Part shown: positions 10,727 through 22,440 of the stretch, piece by piece | Layout of the letters: each line of letters opens with the position of its first letter | Position numbering within the stretch: position 1 is the stretch's first letter | NCBI RefSeq assembly: GCF_910592395.1 | Contig: NC_088310.1 | Coordinates: 9,989,501-10,053,500, forward strand | Source of the DNA: Lineus longissimus | Lineage: Eukaryota > Nemertea > Pilidiophora > Heteronemertea > Lineidae | Length of the DNA stretch: 64,000 nucleotides | Direction of reading: 5' to 3' | Notes under the pieces: model-generated | Databases searched by the model: none | Seen by the model: the letters and a program-made list of their open reading frames with translations, nothing else | Told to the model about the DNA's origin: nothing | Position numbers and translations under genes: made by a program

Positions 10727-13700
10727 GTGAGAATTATTCCTTCATTAATTAAAGTGATTATAGAGATTGAGTATATCCGATCTGCCTAGCATGCCTCCAG
10801 TATCAAACCCAGCGGCTATGGCTGGCGCGAGTGGACAGAGTTCAGAATTATGCCACGGCATAAATCGGAATTGTGGTTCACCATAAATCGACCAATCAAA
10901 ACATCGGACCTCGTGAATTATGCCGCGGCATAAATAGGAATTGTGGACGGAAATGTTATTTATGGAGCAGCCATTAAAAGGTTCATCACCGAAGCTTGGT
11001 CTGGCTAGCCAAGCGCAAGAGTGATTTCTGCTGGTATGAGAATAAAATCGAGTTACTATAGTGTGCGGCGTAACGGATACCTGCCACCGCAGAATTCGGC
11101 CTCTGGGTGTTATCATATTCATGGCATAACTAGAATTTAGTCAGCTCAAAGACTCGAATACAAAGTCCCTAAAAACAAGCACGATATGCGATATGCATAA
11201 TGACCAATAAAAAATATGTGATTTGCTCCATCCAGACTTTGGACCCGCAACACAACCTTCTTCTTATAATTTTCACGTTAACCTTGCCGGATCATTTCAG
11301 ATTTCGCCCCCAGCGAAGGTAGGTCCTATGATCCTTTATAGCCTGATAGCGCGCCTTCCATGGTTTCACTAGTTGATTGGCGTATTATTACTGCCGATGA
11401 CACAGAGAAATGGCGCGTTTCTTTAAACTTTCATAACTTTTATGATATGAAGCCAATCTATAGATTCAAAGGCATCATATTTCACACTGTAAAAGAAATG
11501 CATTCGAAAAGCAATTCTTATACTCCGATATTGGGTCTTTTGAAGAGAAGAGATGCTTTGATACATCTGAATATACGTCAAATTGGTCATTGGAGGTGGA
11601 ATTGTGATAGTATTGGTCTTCCGAGTTCGCTGTCGATGAGCTTACTGGCTCAGAATAAGACCAGTAACATATAACTCCATAAAGAGCTGTACATATCTAT
11701 GATATATGACAATCGTGTCGTTGTCTTTAAGGTTGCATGAAACTAAAACTTCACCAGCATTCTCATAGTGCGGGTGCCATCAAGAATGCGAACGGTGGAG
11801 ATAAGAAATTCACTGATGTCCAATGCCGTGATGCGTGCCGTGATGAGCCAGATTGCAAGGCCGTCGACTACCGTGGATACGACAGCCTTTGCTTCATGCA
11901 CAAGTCCGAGACGACACTGATTCCGGCCACCGCGGACTCAACTGGTTCGCCGTCCGGTTATCGGACCGTATCCCAATACAGGAAGGAGGGAACCTGTAAG
12001 TAACACACGATGATCCAAAACGTATACCTATATTATAAATATCTCGCACAACATGTAAAATTTCACAACATATGTTGAGGGTGTAAGAAAAAAGCAAATA
12101 TTCACAAGTGAACTAAAGTGTAAGAAAATGAAGATAGGCCTTCTCAGAGGAGGACCGGATCACTGTAATCAGGGTTGGTAGTCTTTTTGAGGACTGTAAA
12201 CGTCTCCCCGGTTTATGATAGCATTTATGTCGCATCCAGTTTCAACCCCGCAGTAGAAGCCTTGGAGTTGAAAGTGTCCTCCGAGACTCGTACAGGTTCA
12301 TATTGGCCTATCATTATAATACCTCATCTATATTGTGTTTTTTTCTTACTTCAGGTGAAGCGAATCCTGACGAGGGTAAGCTTTTGAACATATTTTTAAA
12401 TATTTACTGCTACGTTTTCCGACTCCGTCGAAGCGAAGCATTATCATCAGAGCTTCTTCAGTTGCCCCTATGTTCGGGTAGGTTTACACCGCATGACATT
12501 GCGACAACGCATGCTGCAGAGGTGTCAGTGTTAATACGCTGCTCTGCACTTGATGATGATAATAATGAATGAATGCCTCATTTTTATAGGGAGGGTAGCA
12601 AGGTTTCCACTAAAATGCACTTTGGCGCAATTTCTCTTCATTTTCGCAAGGCATACGATTTCTACATTGTCTGGGTGCAGTGCAGGGTGAAATGACGAAA
12701 CATTGCCGCGTAGTCGCAGCCCAGAGAATCGCGTTTGTCGACGAAGTAATACTTAGATGCATTTACAGCTTAACCCTCAAATGCACAACTAGATAATCAC
12801 GATTATGGCAGCGAATTTCTGTCGACAATGCCTGTGTCACAAAGTTTGTCATAGATATAATCTGAACATCAATTCATCTTTTAAATCTTGACTAATCAAT
12901 GAAATGTGTTTTGATTAAGATTGTATGATCCATTACCCTGGCAAGCACGCCCACGGTGCGTATCCAATTAAAGGCGCTGATGGCAAAGAACGAGGTTGGA
13001 CCGCAGATAGCTGCAGCGACTACTGCGCCGGAGCGGCCGACTGCAAGGCTGTCGACTACGTTGGAGCTGACACAACCTGTCACCTCCACACGAGTTATCA
13101 GCCACTTATAGATGTGACAGAGGCTAGCACAGGACAAGTTCAGTACAATACGGTATCAGAATACAGGAAGAGGGAAGGCGTCAGTGTCTGTCCAGGTAGG
13201 AGTTATAAGATCGTATACCACAGCTTGAACAGAGATGTAAATTCCAGTGTTAGAACAGTGCAAACCCACACCCCATAGCCCAGGAATGGCTCTCAAAAAG
13301 AACTAAACAGTTCTACTTAAACTTGCGGTCATGAGGTGAACTGCGACTCGGAACTCATGAAACGTGCAGCAAATGTCGCCAACAATAAAAAGAACTGTTG
13401 TTACTAAGAAAAAACGTTATTATTTTAAAACTTATCTTCCTGTGGTATTTGTCGCATACACCTCGAGTGATTATCACTTGTACCTTAAAGGGGGACTATA
13501 GGCAGGAGCAGAGGGGCTAATTCGGCCATCCTCAGGTGACTTATATACACTGTAAGGACCCTGGGTCATGTCAGATTCCGCACATCGTCACTACAAGCGT
13601 GAATCATTTCGACTTACTGTGGGATATGAGAGACCCCTATTAGCAACTTTGTGTAACTTTATCTTGCCTGCCTAGCTGCTGGCTATATTAAACCTTTAAA

Positions 13701-13751
13701 AGCAAATTACTGTACTATATCAAAGTTTTGTCGTTGTTTTCAGGCTATTAA
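10672..13751 (+). CDS. Secreted protein with two PAN/apple-like domains (six-exon gene model)
   Basis: Joining 10672-10726, 11301-11318, 11732-11995, 12355-12375, 12920-13195 and 13744-13751 gives one 642-nt frame (213 residues), with GT..AG at every junction and all five introns in phase 1. Residues 1-16 form a signal peptide (MKLFIALVVLVGAVYA, predicted cut before Asp17). Two homologous ~90-residue domains follow, each encoded by a single exon. Each has a leading Cys, a C-x3-C-x5-C core running into CKAVDY, a further Cys about eight residues on, and a closing (Y)NTVSEYRK/YRTVSQYRK. This is the layout of PAN/apple-like modules, which bind proteins or carbohydrates outside the cell. Short acidic linkers (DFAPSE, EANPDE) are encoded by microexons. 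The ligand cannot be told. The exon symmetry suggests the second domain arose by duplication. The fold assignment is less certain than the gene structure. Confidence 0.85.
11301..11318 (+). CDS. PAN gene 18-nt microexon
   Basis: It is bounded by CATTTCAG and GTAGGT, phase 1 on both sides, and encodes DFAPSE. Its symmetry means skipping it would not disturb the frame. Confidence 0.7.
11732..11995 (+). CDS. PAN gene exon: first PAN/apple-like domain
   Basis: 88 codons from GCMKLK to YRKEGT, with QCRDACRDEPDCKAVDY as the core. The acceptor TCTTTAAG is at 11731 and the donor GTAAGT at 11996. Both ends are phase 1. Confidence 0.85.
12355..12375 (+). CDS. PAN gene 21-nt microexon
   Basis: The acceptor TTTTTCTTACTTCAG ends at 12354 and the donor GTAAGC follows 12375. 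Seven codons (C-EANPDE) supply the last Cys of domain 1 and the inter-domain linker. Confidence 0.7.
12920..13195 (+). CDS. PAN gene exon: second PAN/apple-like domain
   Basis: 92 codons from DCMIHYPG to GVSVCP, with SCSDYCAGAADCKAVDY as the core, matching domain 1. The donor is GTAGGA at 13196. Phase 1 at both ends. Confidence 0.85.
13483..13700 (-). mobile_element. MITE, family TTAAAGGG..TATAGGCAG, copy 1 (last intron of the PAN gene)
   Basis: The ends are inverted versions of TTTAAAGG(G)..(A/T)ATAG(G/C)CAG. A second copy in opposite orientation lies at 38944-39163, sharing internal blocks such as TAAAGTTACACAAAG and GCCTGCCTAGCTGCTG. About 218 bp, non-coding. Confidence 0.8.
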
Positions 13752-13855
13752 AAGAACATCGTGCCATAACATTCCTACTGGTGCGTATGACAATTTTTCG
13801 TTCGAGAAATTTTCATGCTGGAATCAAGTAGAAAATAAAGCACATTGCTCATCTA
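13744..13855 (+). CDS. PAN gene terminal exon
   Basis: After TTGTTTTCAG it adds Gly-Tyr and TAA (13749-13751). AATAAA at 13834-13839 could end the transcript. Alternatively a donor near 13781 splices to a 3' UTR exon at 14233 with AATAAA at 14295-14300. Confidence 0.65.
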
Positions 13856-14403
13856 AATCATAATTCAGCATGTTACAGCCGAGAAACGGCCACGCTCGGG
13901 TTGCTAAAGGGTTATTTTGTCCACCGAGCAGAGCAGGGAATGACGATTCTAATTCCGGTTCAGCTGGAGCAACAGTTGGGCTAGAAGGCGCTATGATTGT
14001 CCTTGTTCAGAAAATAGCGTTTTCTGATTAGCACAGCTTGGCATGATGATGCAAACTACTTTAAATACTTTACATAAGCGCAGCGATCGACAGAAAATGG
14101 AACGAAGTTTCCGATTCTGTATCTAGTAACACTAGCGTCAATCTATCTTTGACCGTCAATCGATGTACATGTGTACTAGTATATCTGAATTCATGATCAA
14201 TGCAAGACTAAATGTCACACATTTTTTTTCAGGAATTTGGACAACAAGAACGCCAGAGAAATACTTCGAATTCCCAGTCCAATGTTTATCTTAGAATAAA
14301 CTTATTTTAAGCCTAGAAATGAGTTCTTATGTATGTTCTAATAATACCGATTTTCTAAGCAAGTATCATCTTGAGTCACTATCGTTTAACTGATCTTAGA
14401 AAG

Positions 14404-14790
14404 TTGGGGCTAGGATAAGAGCATCAAGGAGAGATGACGAGATGGAAGATTGGCAACCTCAAAATAACCTCCTGCTAACCAAGAAGCCCAGTTGTTCAAA
14501 GCCCGGTTAGTTTGGCGACTGCTAAGTTTAAGTGACCGCTACTAAACTTAGCGGAACCCTTGGGGCGCTGCTAAAACTTGGCGTCACGCCATGGCAGAGC
14601 CCTTGAGGTTCCGCTAACTTTAGCGGTGACATGGTGGCAGCAAAGCCTAACGGCACAAATTTGGCGGCATGCTATAAAGATCACGGTGGTTTAGCGGCCG
14701 CTAAGCCACCGTTAGCAGATAGCGGAGCTTTGAACAACCTTCTATAAAAGACGTTGGCACACATTCCCGCCCCCGATCAAGCGTTTGGCA
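14404..14790 (+). mobile_element. Second copy of the LINE endonuclease fragment, split by a MITE
   Basis: 14424-14490 matches 8985-9040 (GATGACGA..AACCTCAAAAT..TCCTGCT). The match resumes at 14740 (TTCTATAAAAGACGTTGGCACACA), corresponding to 9055-9080. The intervening 250 bp is the MITE entered separately. Confidence 0.6.
14491..14739. mobile_element. MITE with GTTGTTCAAAGC termini
   Basis: The left end is GTTGTTCAAAGCCCGGTTAG and the right end GCGGAGCTTTGAACAAC, an inverted pair. The interior is full of short complementary runs (CCGCTAAG, TTAGCGG, AACTTAGCGG). Its position inside a repeated LINE fragment shows it inserted later. Confidence 0.75.
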
Positions 14791-15440
14791 CTAAATCATT
14801 TACCTGCGATAGACCAGCATCCCATCCAAGGTGGTAATCCCCCTAGTCGCTTAAGGCTATGGAATTGTCTCAGTGGCTTTTTGATGAGAAACCACAAGAA
14901 TTTTATTCAATAGAAGAGGTTGAAATATACAGTCTATGTCACCCAGAGATGATTCACTTTTCAAAGATTACAATTCTGTTTCCAAATGACATACATGCAT
15001 TAGTCACAGTGTGGTAAGGCGACAGATTGTTCATTTGAGCTTCTCTAGTAAGAGTAAACAGTCTTAGGGGTGATTGAGTTTATAGTGGCTGGCAGATAAG
15101 ATCCTGTCCTATTGCGGCATGGTTAACCATCTTGAGGTGGGACTATAGTGGCTATCAGTGGGGTTTATTTATTGAAAATTTATGGACGCCGCGGGATGTT
15201 AATCCAACCCATTATGGCTGTCTACACACAGAGTTACAATTATTTTATATACAGTATTAACAAGATGACACAAGTGCAAGGAAAAAGTGGAATACATGTG
15301 TACATGAACTAGTGGATACAGTACAGTTAAAAGCAATTGCTTTCTAAAATGAAAGTTTGGGAAAGATTGATTTTGTCTTTGGATTTCATACTGTCACCCC
15401 TATGTATAAAATATATATGGCTGCAGTAGTCATACTGACA
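14791..15440. other. Non-coding, possibly the 3' flank of the LINE that follows
   Basis: No coding signal. The minus-strand LINE ends near 15440, and its 3' UTR may extend into this stretch; I cannot set the boundary. Confidence 0.35.
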
Positions 15441-18300
15441 TCCTGTGGCTACAATCAGTCCTTCAGCTGAGTCTCGGCCAGTTGGCCTTGTCATGGGCAC
15501 GTTGTCGTAGGCGATGGCGTTGTCTCGCAGTGTGTAGTTGGCCCAGTCCGTGCGCTTGTGGTACCCAGTAGGTTTGTCCAATGTCGTCCTTGGCGGGGTC
15601 TGTACGTCTTGGAACCTGTGACAGCAAAGTCAAGTGCCCTTTGGGCAGGTGTGTCGGGATCCATGCGAAGAACATGACCCAGCATAGACCAACTTTGCTT
15701 TGCAACCTTGGCAGAGAGAGGTTCCTTGTTGTACAGCTCGTACAGTGCCTTGTTGCTGATGAGGCTTTTCGGCCAGCAGTGACCTGTGTAGGTGCGAAGG
15801 GGTCTGCGGTGGCAAGCATCCAGCTTATGTAGCATGGCTTTAGGTACGGCCCAGCTATTGGAGTTGTAGCGCATGATGGATATGCAGTAGGTATTGTAGA
15901 GGCGGAGTCGTGTCTTCAGTGGGATCTTAGTTCGTCTGTCCACAGTTTCCGCAGTGTATGGAATGCGGTGTTACCTTGTATGCAGCGAGATGTGATGTCT
16001 GCTGTGCTGCACAGTAAGGAGCCCAAGGTCTTGTTCTTGCGCCAGCTCTCATTGCAACGGACAGTCTTCCCGTGTGGATCTTGTTCAGTGGGTTCCGCAA
16101 GGTATACATTGGTGAACTCCGTCTTTGTTTCGTTCATGAACAGGTTGTTTTTCAGTCTCTCTCCTGCTACTAACTGGAGTTGGTGCAGGGGTCTCTTTTC
16201 TTCGTCCAGGAAGTCAACATCATCTGCATACTCCATTTCGAGTGGCACACCCAGACTGAAGACCGGAGGTTTAGGTCTGGTGGAACTTTCTCGGACGGAT
16301 GAGAGAGCAGCAGCAAGGTAGCAGGTGAAAAGGACAGGTGATAGGCTGTCGCCTTGAGGGGAGCCGATTGTGGTATCGAATGAGTCAGACAGCGCATTTT
16401 TTACCTGGACCCTGAGCTTTGTCCCTGCTAGCAGTGATTGGACAAGTCTCACTGAGTTCGTCACCATTGCAATCCGCTAATACCAGGATGCGGTTTCGTT
16501 TGATGGTGTCGAAGGCTCGTGACATGTCGATGCCCATCTTGTGGAAGTCCCATTTCCTTGTCATCACCACTGATGTCAGCATGTGTTGGGCCCATACGAT
16601 TTCTGCGCGCATAGGGTCCGGTGAAGTGGTCGACCTTGTCTCTTATGCGACACAGTGTGATGATGGACAGGATCTTACGTATGCTGTTCTGTAGGGCTAT
16701 TGGCCGGAGGTTAGCTGGTGGTCCGGGGTTTTTTTTGGCTTGGGCAGTGTGATAAGTATGCCTTCTCCTAGTGTCGCGATGGAGATGTGGTGTTCAAAGG
16801 ATGAATTGATGGTCTTGACCAGTGGGTAGGAGATGATGTTCTTCGAGTGCTTGAATAGCTCGCTGTTGATACCATCTGGGCCGGCACCGTGATTGTTTTG
16901 CAGAGCAGCGATGGCAGCCTTGACTTCCTCCTCGGTTATGGGGGTCTGTAGTGGCCTTGGGGTGCCTTCAAATGGTTGCAGCGATTTTCCCTATTGGTCA
17001 GTGAACTGCTGCTGAAACCAGTCCTTTACGGCTCTTGCTTTGCCTTCGTCTGTTCCCATTAGGTTTCCGTCGGTGTCTTGGACAATGATGGACAGGGATG
17101 GTTTCTTTGAGCGGAGGTCTTTAGCTGCATGGAACAGCTTGCGACAGTCATCGGTTGAGGTGATTTGGTTTGCCAGGGCATCTGCCTCTTCCACTGCGAC
17201 TTCCTTCAGCCTCTTAATTATCTGGCGCATGATGGTGTCGCGCGCTTTGCGGAGGGGTGCATGGTCTTTGATTTGGCCACGTTAGTAGATCCTCAGCTCA
17301 GTGACTTCTGCTGTTCTGACAGTTGGCCGACTTTGGGATCTGCGGTGTTGTTTGCTCTTCCCTCTTTTGACTTCACCAACTGTCTTTACTGCTGAGGTTT
17401 TCATGCAATCTAGTAGCACCTCGTCAGCACCTGGGGTCTGGCGTGGGTGGTGTGTGGTCATGGTAGCCTGCAGCTCATCCTGGAATGACTTTTGCACCTT
17501 GGGGTCTTTGCAGAGTTTGTCAATGTCAATACGTGTTTGACATGCGCCCTTGGGGTGCTGCTTGTGCACTAGGTGAAGTCTGTCCATCCTGAGCCGAGTG
17601 ACAACGGGTTTGTGGTCAGAGTTCAAGCCAGTGCCTCCATAAGAGCGAGAGTCTTTCAGCAATGCAGTGATGTTCCTCAGGCAAAGAACAAAGTCAATCT
17701 GGTTGAAGACTGTCTTGGTGACCTTGGAGCCTGTCACTCAGTTTTTGTCAGCGACATGACCTGTCCACGTGGTTCTGTGTCTACAAGGACGCTTGAAGGC
17801 GGTGTTGCTGGTGAAGAGGCCATTGCTTGATAGGAAATCGAGAAAGGCTTCTCCATTTGAGTTGCGTCTGCCCATCGTGTAGGATCCCATGTTCATATGG
17901 GCGCCAGCCTCAGCATCTTCGGACGTGAGCTTTCCCAGTTTGGAATTGAAATCACCGCAGATGAAGAGCTTCCATCATCACTGAAACTGTTTCTGCGTAG
18001 AAGTTTAGCAGAAGGGTTGGATCTTCTGCTGCGCGTTCGCTGGTGGGTGGCCATGGAAAGTCATCGACGACTCGGCATTTCAGTGGAAGTCTGTTTCTTA
18101 TGGAGACCCCATCACTTACGTGCATGTACGAATTGATGTGGTTAAGAAGTCTTGGGCTGATGGTAAAGTCGAGACCACGATAGGGGGCGTCCTTTTGCTC
18201 CACAAGACTATAAGCTTGTGTCCTGAATGGAGCGTCTGTTCCCAGTGGTCCTTCACTTTAGTCTCCTGGACGCAAGGGCCCAAAGCGCCGCGTAGCGGCA
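15440..18300 (-). mobile_element. Long degenerate LINE (endonuclease + reverse transcriptase), minus strand
   Basis: Reading the minus strand from 18300 down, the following appear in order across several frames. The endonuclease comes first (VQETKVKD; then a LGKLTSEDAEAG region; QIDFVL and NSDHKPVVT at about 17700-17600). A linker follows (17230-16991, KRLKEVAVEEADALANQ). RT pieces come next (16612-15916: MGIDMSRAFDT, SPQGDSLSPVLFTCYL, MEYADDVDFL), then the C-terminal region (15943-15491: RLRLYNTYCISIMRY, MLGHVLRMDPDTPAQRAL). The GHVLRM motif is typical of RTE/CR1-like elements with this tail. Multiple frameshifts make it inactive. It is nearly full length from the endonuclease on. Confidence 0.85.
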
Positions 18301-19040
18301 AAAAAGCGAAGCTGGCGAAACATTTATAACGGGTCACCGTCACTTATTATTGGACTTATAGCGCATTTACGGGGTTGCAACTATTGCTTTAAAGTGTCAC
18401 CAGGAAAGAAAAGCATGCGACCTAACGCCAATCTATTTGTATAAAGTGATAATTGGAAGGTATATAGTAGGAAATATCAATAAAACTAGAACTGAGATTT
18501 CACAGGAGCACCTGTGAATTCATGACTCCAGGGTTGTTTTGAGGGCGATATCGTAAGAGTTGGTCTCGAGTATGGGAACCTGAAGGTTCGTGTGGCACCT
18601 TGGGAGAGAAGACTAGTTGAAGGATGGGATCTGTTCATGGAGAAGAAGTGTTGAGTGGCTTTGTATCGTGTACTCTTGCTGGTGGTTGAAGGAACACTAC
18701 TATTGATCTCATTATATGAATACCATTTAATTACAAACAAGTGAAAACAGATCATATCATATTCCTGGGCATAAATTAAAATAAGAGTGCGGGAACAAGG
18801 TTTTTTTAGCAGGAGGAAAGCGAGAACATTTTGCGCCGTCGTATTCCGATTTGACTGGTTAGTGGTGAAATCTGCTTTTACTTTTGCAAATTAACATATT
18901 CGTTTTTCTAGTTCTAACGTTGTCTGAATTAAAGATGCTTTCCCAATGCTTGACTGGTCTGGCAAGAGGCATTGCCAGGAAAACGTGACGTCATTTTGGC
19001 CATTCTTCTTACCGCACGCCCTCCCTCTCCGTAAAACTTC
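18301..19040. other. No gene recognised
   Basis: Non-coding apart from a few chance open stretches (e.g. 18486-18755). Confidence 0.4.
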
Positions 19041-19048
19041 CTGACATG

Positions 19049-19235
19049 AGCTGCGCTTACACCACGAAATATTGGTGGACCAATTGCACGTACACCACCA
19101 CATTGCCGCGACAAATTGGTTCGGCAATCCATTGCCGAAACAAATTGCCGGGCGAATTTGGACCACCAAGCTTGATGGTCCAAATTCGCTCGGCTTGTTA
19201 AAAGCTCGGCTTTGTCGTGGTGTACGCGCAAATGG
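19049..19235. mobile_element. Hairpin-rich MITE-like element
   Basis: The outer ends GCGCTTACACCACGA and TCGTGGTGTACGCGC are inverted. Inside is a perfect inverted repeat of GCGAATTTGGACCA around AAGCTT (19151-19188), plus paired GGCAATCCATTGCC. A related arrangement (GGTGGTCCA, TTGGTTCGCG) occurs near 24085-24115. Confidence 0.6.
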
Positions 19236-19383
19236 ATCGGCAATTAGCTAGTTGGATGGTTCGGCTCCAGGCGGCGTTTTCGAAATGGCGCTTTCTGCTT
19301 ATTGTTTGCGCGCCATCTGTAGCCGGATTTTATAACTAGCTGCAGCGCTGGTGTACGCGCTTGGTGGATTTTCCATATGCATT

Positions 19384-19467
19384 CGGAGAGCGCGATCGCT
19401 ACTGGGAACCTTTTGGTCGCTTGTGGGACCCACTTCGATGATCGCCGCCCAGACCCTCACGTGACCC
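19384..19467 (+). repeat. 85-bp repeat, left copy of an inverted pair
   Basis: The reverse complement lies at 23972-24055 with few differences (shared GGTTCCCAGCAGCGATCGCG on one strand). The satellite block lies between the two copies. Confidence 0.75.
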
Positions 19468-19540
19468 GCGTGTTAATAGATGGCGACGGTGTTGTTCCAG
19501 GCGGCGGTCGACCTGCATATTTAATGCTTTCCCTGTGTAT

Positions 19541-19985
19541 TTGAGTATAAACTTGTACGATAAATGATAAGCGTGCGTGATCCGTGGTTGATGGATACTA
19601 ATATCATAATATGGGGGAAGGCGCCGTGGAGGTCTATAGCCAGGGTGGGGTGGGGGTTATAGTTAGGATGATGGTATCATGGCCGTTGACCGAAAAGCAG
19701 TTGGGGAGGACCAGGGAATATGTGGGCTATAGATATATTTGAGTATAGATTTATACGATAAATGATAAGCGTTTGTGATCCGTAATTGTGGATACTAATA
19801 TCATATAATAAATATGTTTTTGTCCGCTCGGAACTGTTTAATCTACAGACATAGGCATCACACTGTAGGCCCTAATTAGATCAATACCCATGTCGTGATT
19901 TTACTATTTAGCAAATTTTATCCCGGCAAATTATATTTTAATGTGATTTATCCCGGCAAATTATATATTAATGTGATTTGACAGG
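19541..19985. repeat. Local direct duplications
   Basis: A ~70-bp sequence containing ACGATAAATGATAAGCG is present at 19541-19612 and 19739-19810. A 30-bp unit with ATCCCGGCAAATTATAT is tandem at about 19920-19978. Non-coding. Confidence 0.65.
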
Positions 19986-20205
19986 TCATATTTAGGCCTA
20001 ATACTAATAGTGATCAACCTTGTTACTATTGATTGATTATTGGCAACAATCACTGTTCATTAATAAGTTCGAGGAAAAATGTTGAGATCAACTTTGTTAT
20101 CCGAAGCGTATAGGCCTAGGATTGATTGATTATGTCGTTTATCTTGTAATATTCATGTAACTATGTACACTGTATTATGATGTACTGTCTGTACTTTTGT
20201 GATAG

Positions 20206-20498
20206 GGGTGTCTCCAAAACCAAGACCCAAGACCCAAGACCTACAAAACCAAGACCCAAGACCCAAGATGTTGATGGGTCTTGGTTTTGTAGGTCTTGGT
20301 TTTGTAGACACCCGTGTGGGTGTCTACAAAACCAAGACCCAAGACCCAAGACCTACAAAACCAAGACTCCCCACCTACAAAACCAAGACCTACAAAACCA
20401 AGACCTACAAAACCAAGACCCATCAACATCTTGGGTCTTTGGTCTTGGTTTTGTAGGTCTTGGGTCTTGGGTCTTGGGTCTTGGTTTTGTAGACACTC
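20206..20498. mobile_element. Foldback element made of CCAAGACC/GGTCTTGG arrays with 9-bp flanking repeats
   Basis: The interior alternates blocks of (AAAACCAAGACCCAAGACCT)n with their reverse complement, and contains nested palindromes (GTGTCTACAAAACC .. GGTTTTGTAGACAC). The ends GTGTCTCCAAAACC and GGTTTTGTAGACAC are inverted. TTGTGATAG occurs immediately outside both ends (20197-20205 and 20499-20507), as a target duplication would. Proline/glutamine-rich open frames here are by-products of the repeat. Confidence 0.8.
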
Positions 20499-20904
20499 TT
20501 GTGATAGCTGTGCAACTGCAAGTAAATACTTAGTTAGTTCATCACCTTTCGTACAGATGGCACTGCAGGTGAGGGGTTTGGTGTGTTTGGGAAAGGTCTC
20601 ACCTTGAGCGGTTGAGGACAATGTCACAACCAGAGGATTTTTATCTATGGTATGGGTTTGCCAAGGCTTCTTTGAGGGTTTATAACGAATTATGGGCTTT
20701 TCCCCCCGCATTGATGTATCTGTAGTCGTCACAAGCAACTATCACGTCGGTACTTTACGCATATTACATGTCCGTGTATGTAAAGTTTCTTGTACTGTGC
20801 TATTAATTATGTAACTTTTCTTGTACAATAAATTTTTTTCACATTTGACAGTACCTAGAGTTTTTGCTTCGTCTTTGCTGTTCGGATGACGTATTTCACT
20901 GTAC

Positions 20905-22440
20905 CGGTAATCACTGCTATCTTAGCGGATACACGCTGAGGGTTCCAATAAGAAAACCGTACGAGTGGCAGATCTTCTACGGCTCTGAAAGCAATCACTG
21001 TTATCCTTAAGGAGACACACTGAGGGTCCCCAGCAGCGATCAACTTGGTTATCTGGATAGTCTTGATAGATAATTGGCAGTAATCACTGTTATCCTTAAG
21101 GAGACACACTGAGGGTCCCCAGCAGCGATCAACTTGGTTATCTGGATAGTCTTGATAGATAATTGGCAGTAATCACTGTTATCCTTAAGGAGACACACTG
21201 AGGGTCCCCAGCAGCGATCAACTTGGTTATCTGGATAGTCTTGATAGATAATTGGCAGTAATCACTGTTATCCTTAAGGAGACACACTGAGGGTCCCCAG
21301 CAGCGATCAACTTGGTCATGTGAGCAGTAGTGATTTATTCATGGCAATAAAACTGTTATGAGAGAGGAGACACACTGAGGGTCCCCAGCAGCGATCAACT
21401 TGGTTATCTGGATAGTCTTGATAGATAATTGGCAGTAATCACTGCTATCCTTAAGGAGACACAATGAGGGTCCCCAGCAGCGATCAACTTGGTTATCGGA
21501 GTAGTCTTGATAGATAATTGGCAGTAATCACTGCTATCCTTAAGGAGACACACTGAGGGTCCCCAGCAGCGATCAACTTGGTTATCGGAGTAGTCTTGAT
21601 AGATCAATTGGCAGTAACCACTGCTATCCTTAAGGAGACACACTGAGGGTTCCCAGCAGCGATCAACTTGGTTATCGGAGTAGTCTTGATAGATAATTGG
21701 CAGTAATCGTTGTTATCCTTAAGGAGACACACTGAGGGTCCCCAGCAGCGATCAACTTGGTTATCGGAGTAGTCTTGATAGATAATTGGCAGTAACCACT
21801 GCTATCCTTAAGGAGACACACTGAGGGTCCCCAGCAGCGATCAACTTGGTTATCTGGATAGTCTTGATAGATAATTGGCAGTAATCGTTGTTATCCTTAA
21901 GGAGACACACTGAGGGTCCCCAGCAGCGATCAACTTGGTTATCTGGATAGTCTTGATAGATAATTGGCAGTAATCGTTGTTATCCTTAAGGAGACACACT
22001 GAGGGTCCCCAGCAGCGATCAACTTGGTTATCTGGATAGTCTTGATAGATAATTGGCAGTAATCACTGCTATCCTTAAGGAGACACAATGAGGGTCCCCA
22101 GCAGCGATCAACTTGGTTATCGGAGTAGTCTTGATAGATAATTGGCAGCAATCACTGCTATCCTTAAGGAGACACACTGAGGGTCCCCAGCAGCGATCAA
22201 CTTGGTTATCGGAGTAGTCTTGATAGATAATTGGCAGTAACCACTGCTATCCTTAAGGAGACACACTGGGGGTCCCCAGCAGCGATCAACTTGGTTATCG
22301 GAGTAGTCTTGATAGATAATTGGCAGTAATCACTGTTATCCATAAGGAGACACACTGAGGGTCCCCAGCAGCGATCAACTTGGTTATCTGGATAGTCTTG
22401 ATAGATAATTGGCAGTAATCACTGTTATCCTTAAGAAGAC
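20905..22440 (+). repeat. 89-bp satellite, about 16 units plus a degenerate first unit
   Basis: The unit contains GGGTCCCCAGCAGCGATCAA and TTGATAGATAATTGGCAGTA; successive copies are spaced 89 bp apart (for example 21023, 21112). Two variants occur (TCTGGATAG and TCGGAGTAG), and they come in blocks. One unit near 21317-21370 is replaced by unrelated sequence. The period is not a multiple of three, so the array is not coding. Confidence 0.95.

Noticed and set aside
10745-11122. 125-residue minus-strand frame
   Set aside because: Lies wholly in an intron of the PAN-domain gene and shows no motif.
20177-20738. Several Pro/Gln/Asn-rich frames on both strands
   Set aside because: By-products of the CCAAGACC foldback repeat.
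20905-22440. Possible CRISPR-like array of regular repeats
   Set aside because: The 89-bp units are contiguous with no unique spacers, and the context is eukaryotic; it is a satellite.
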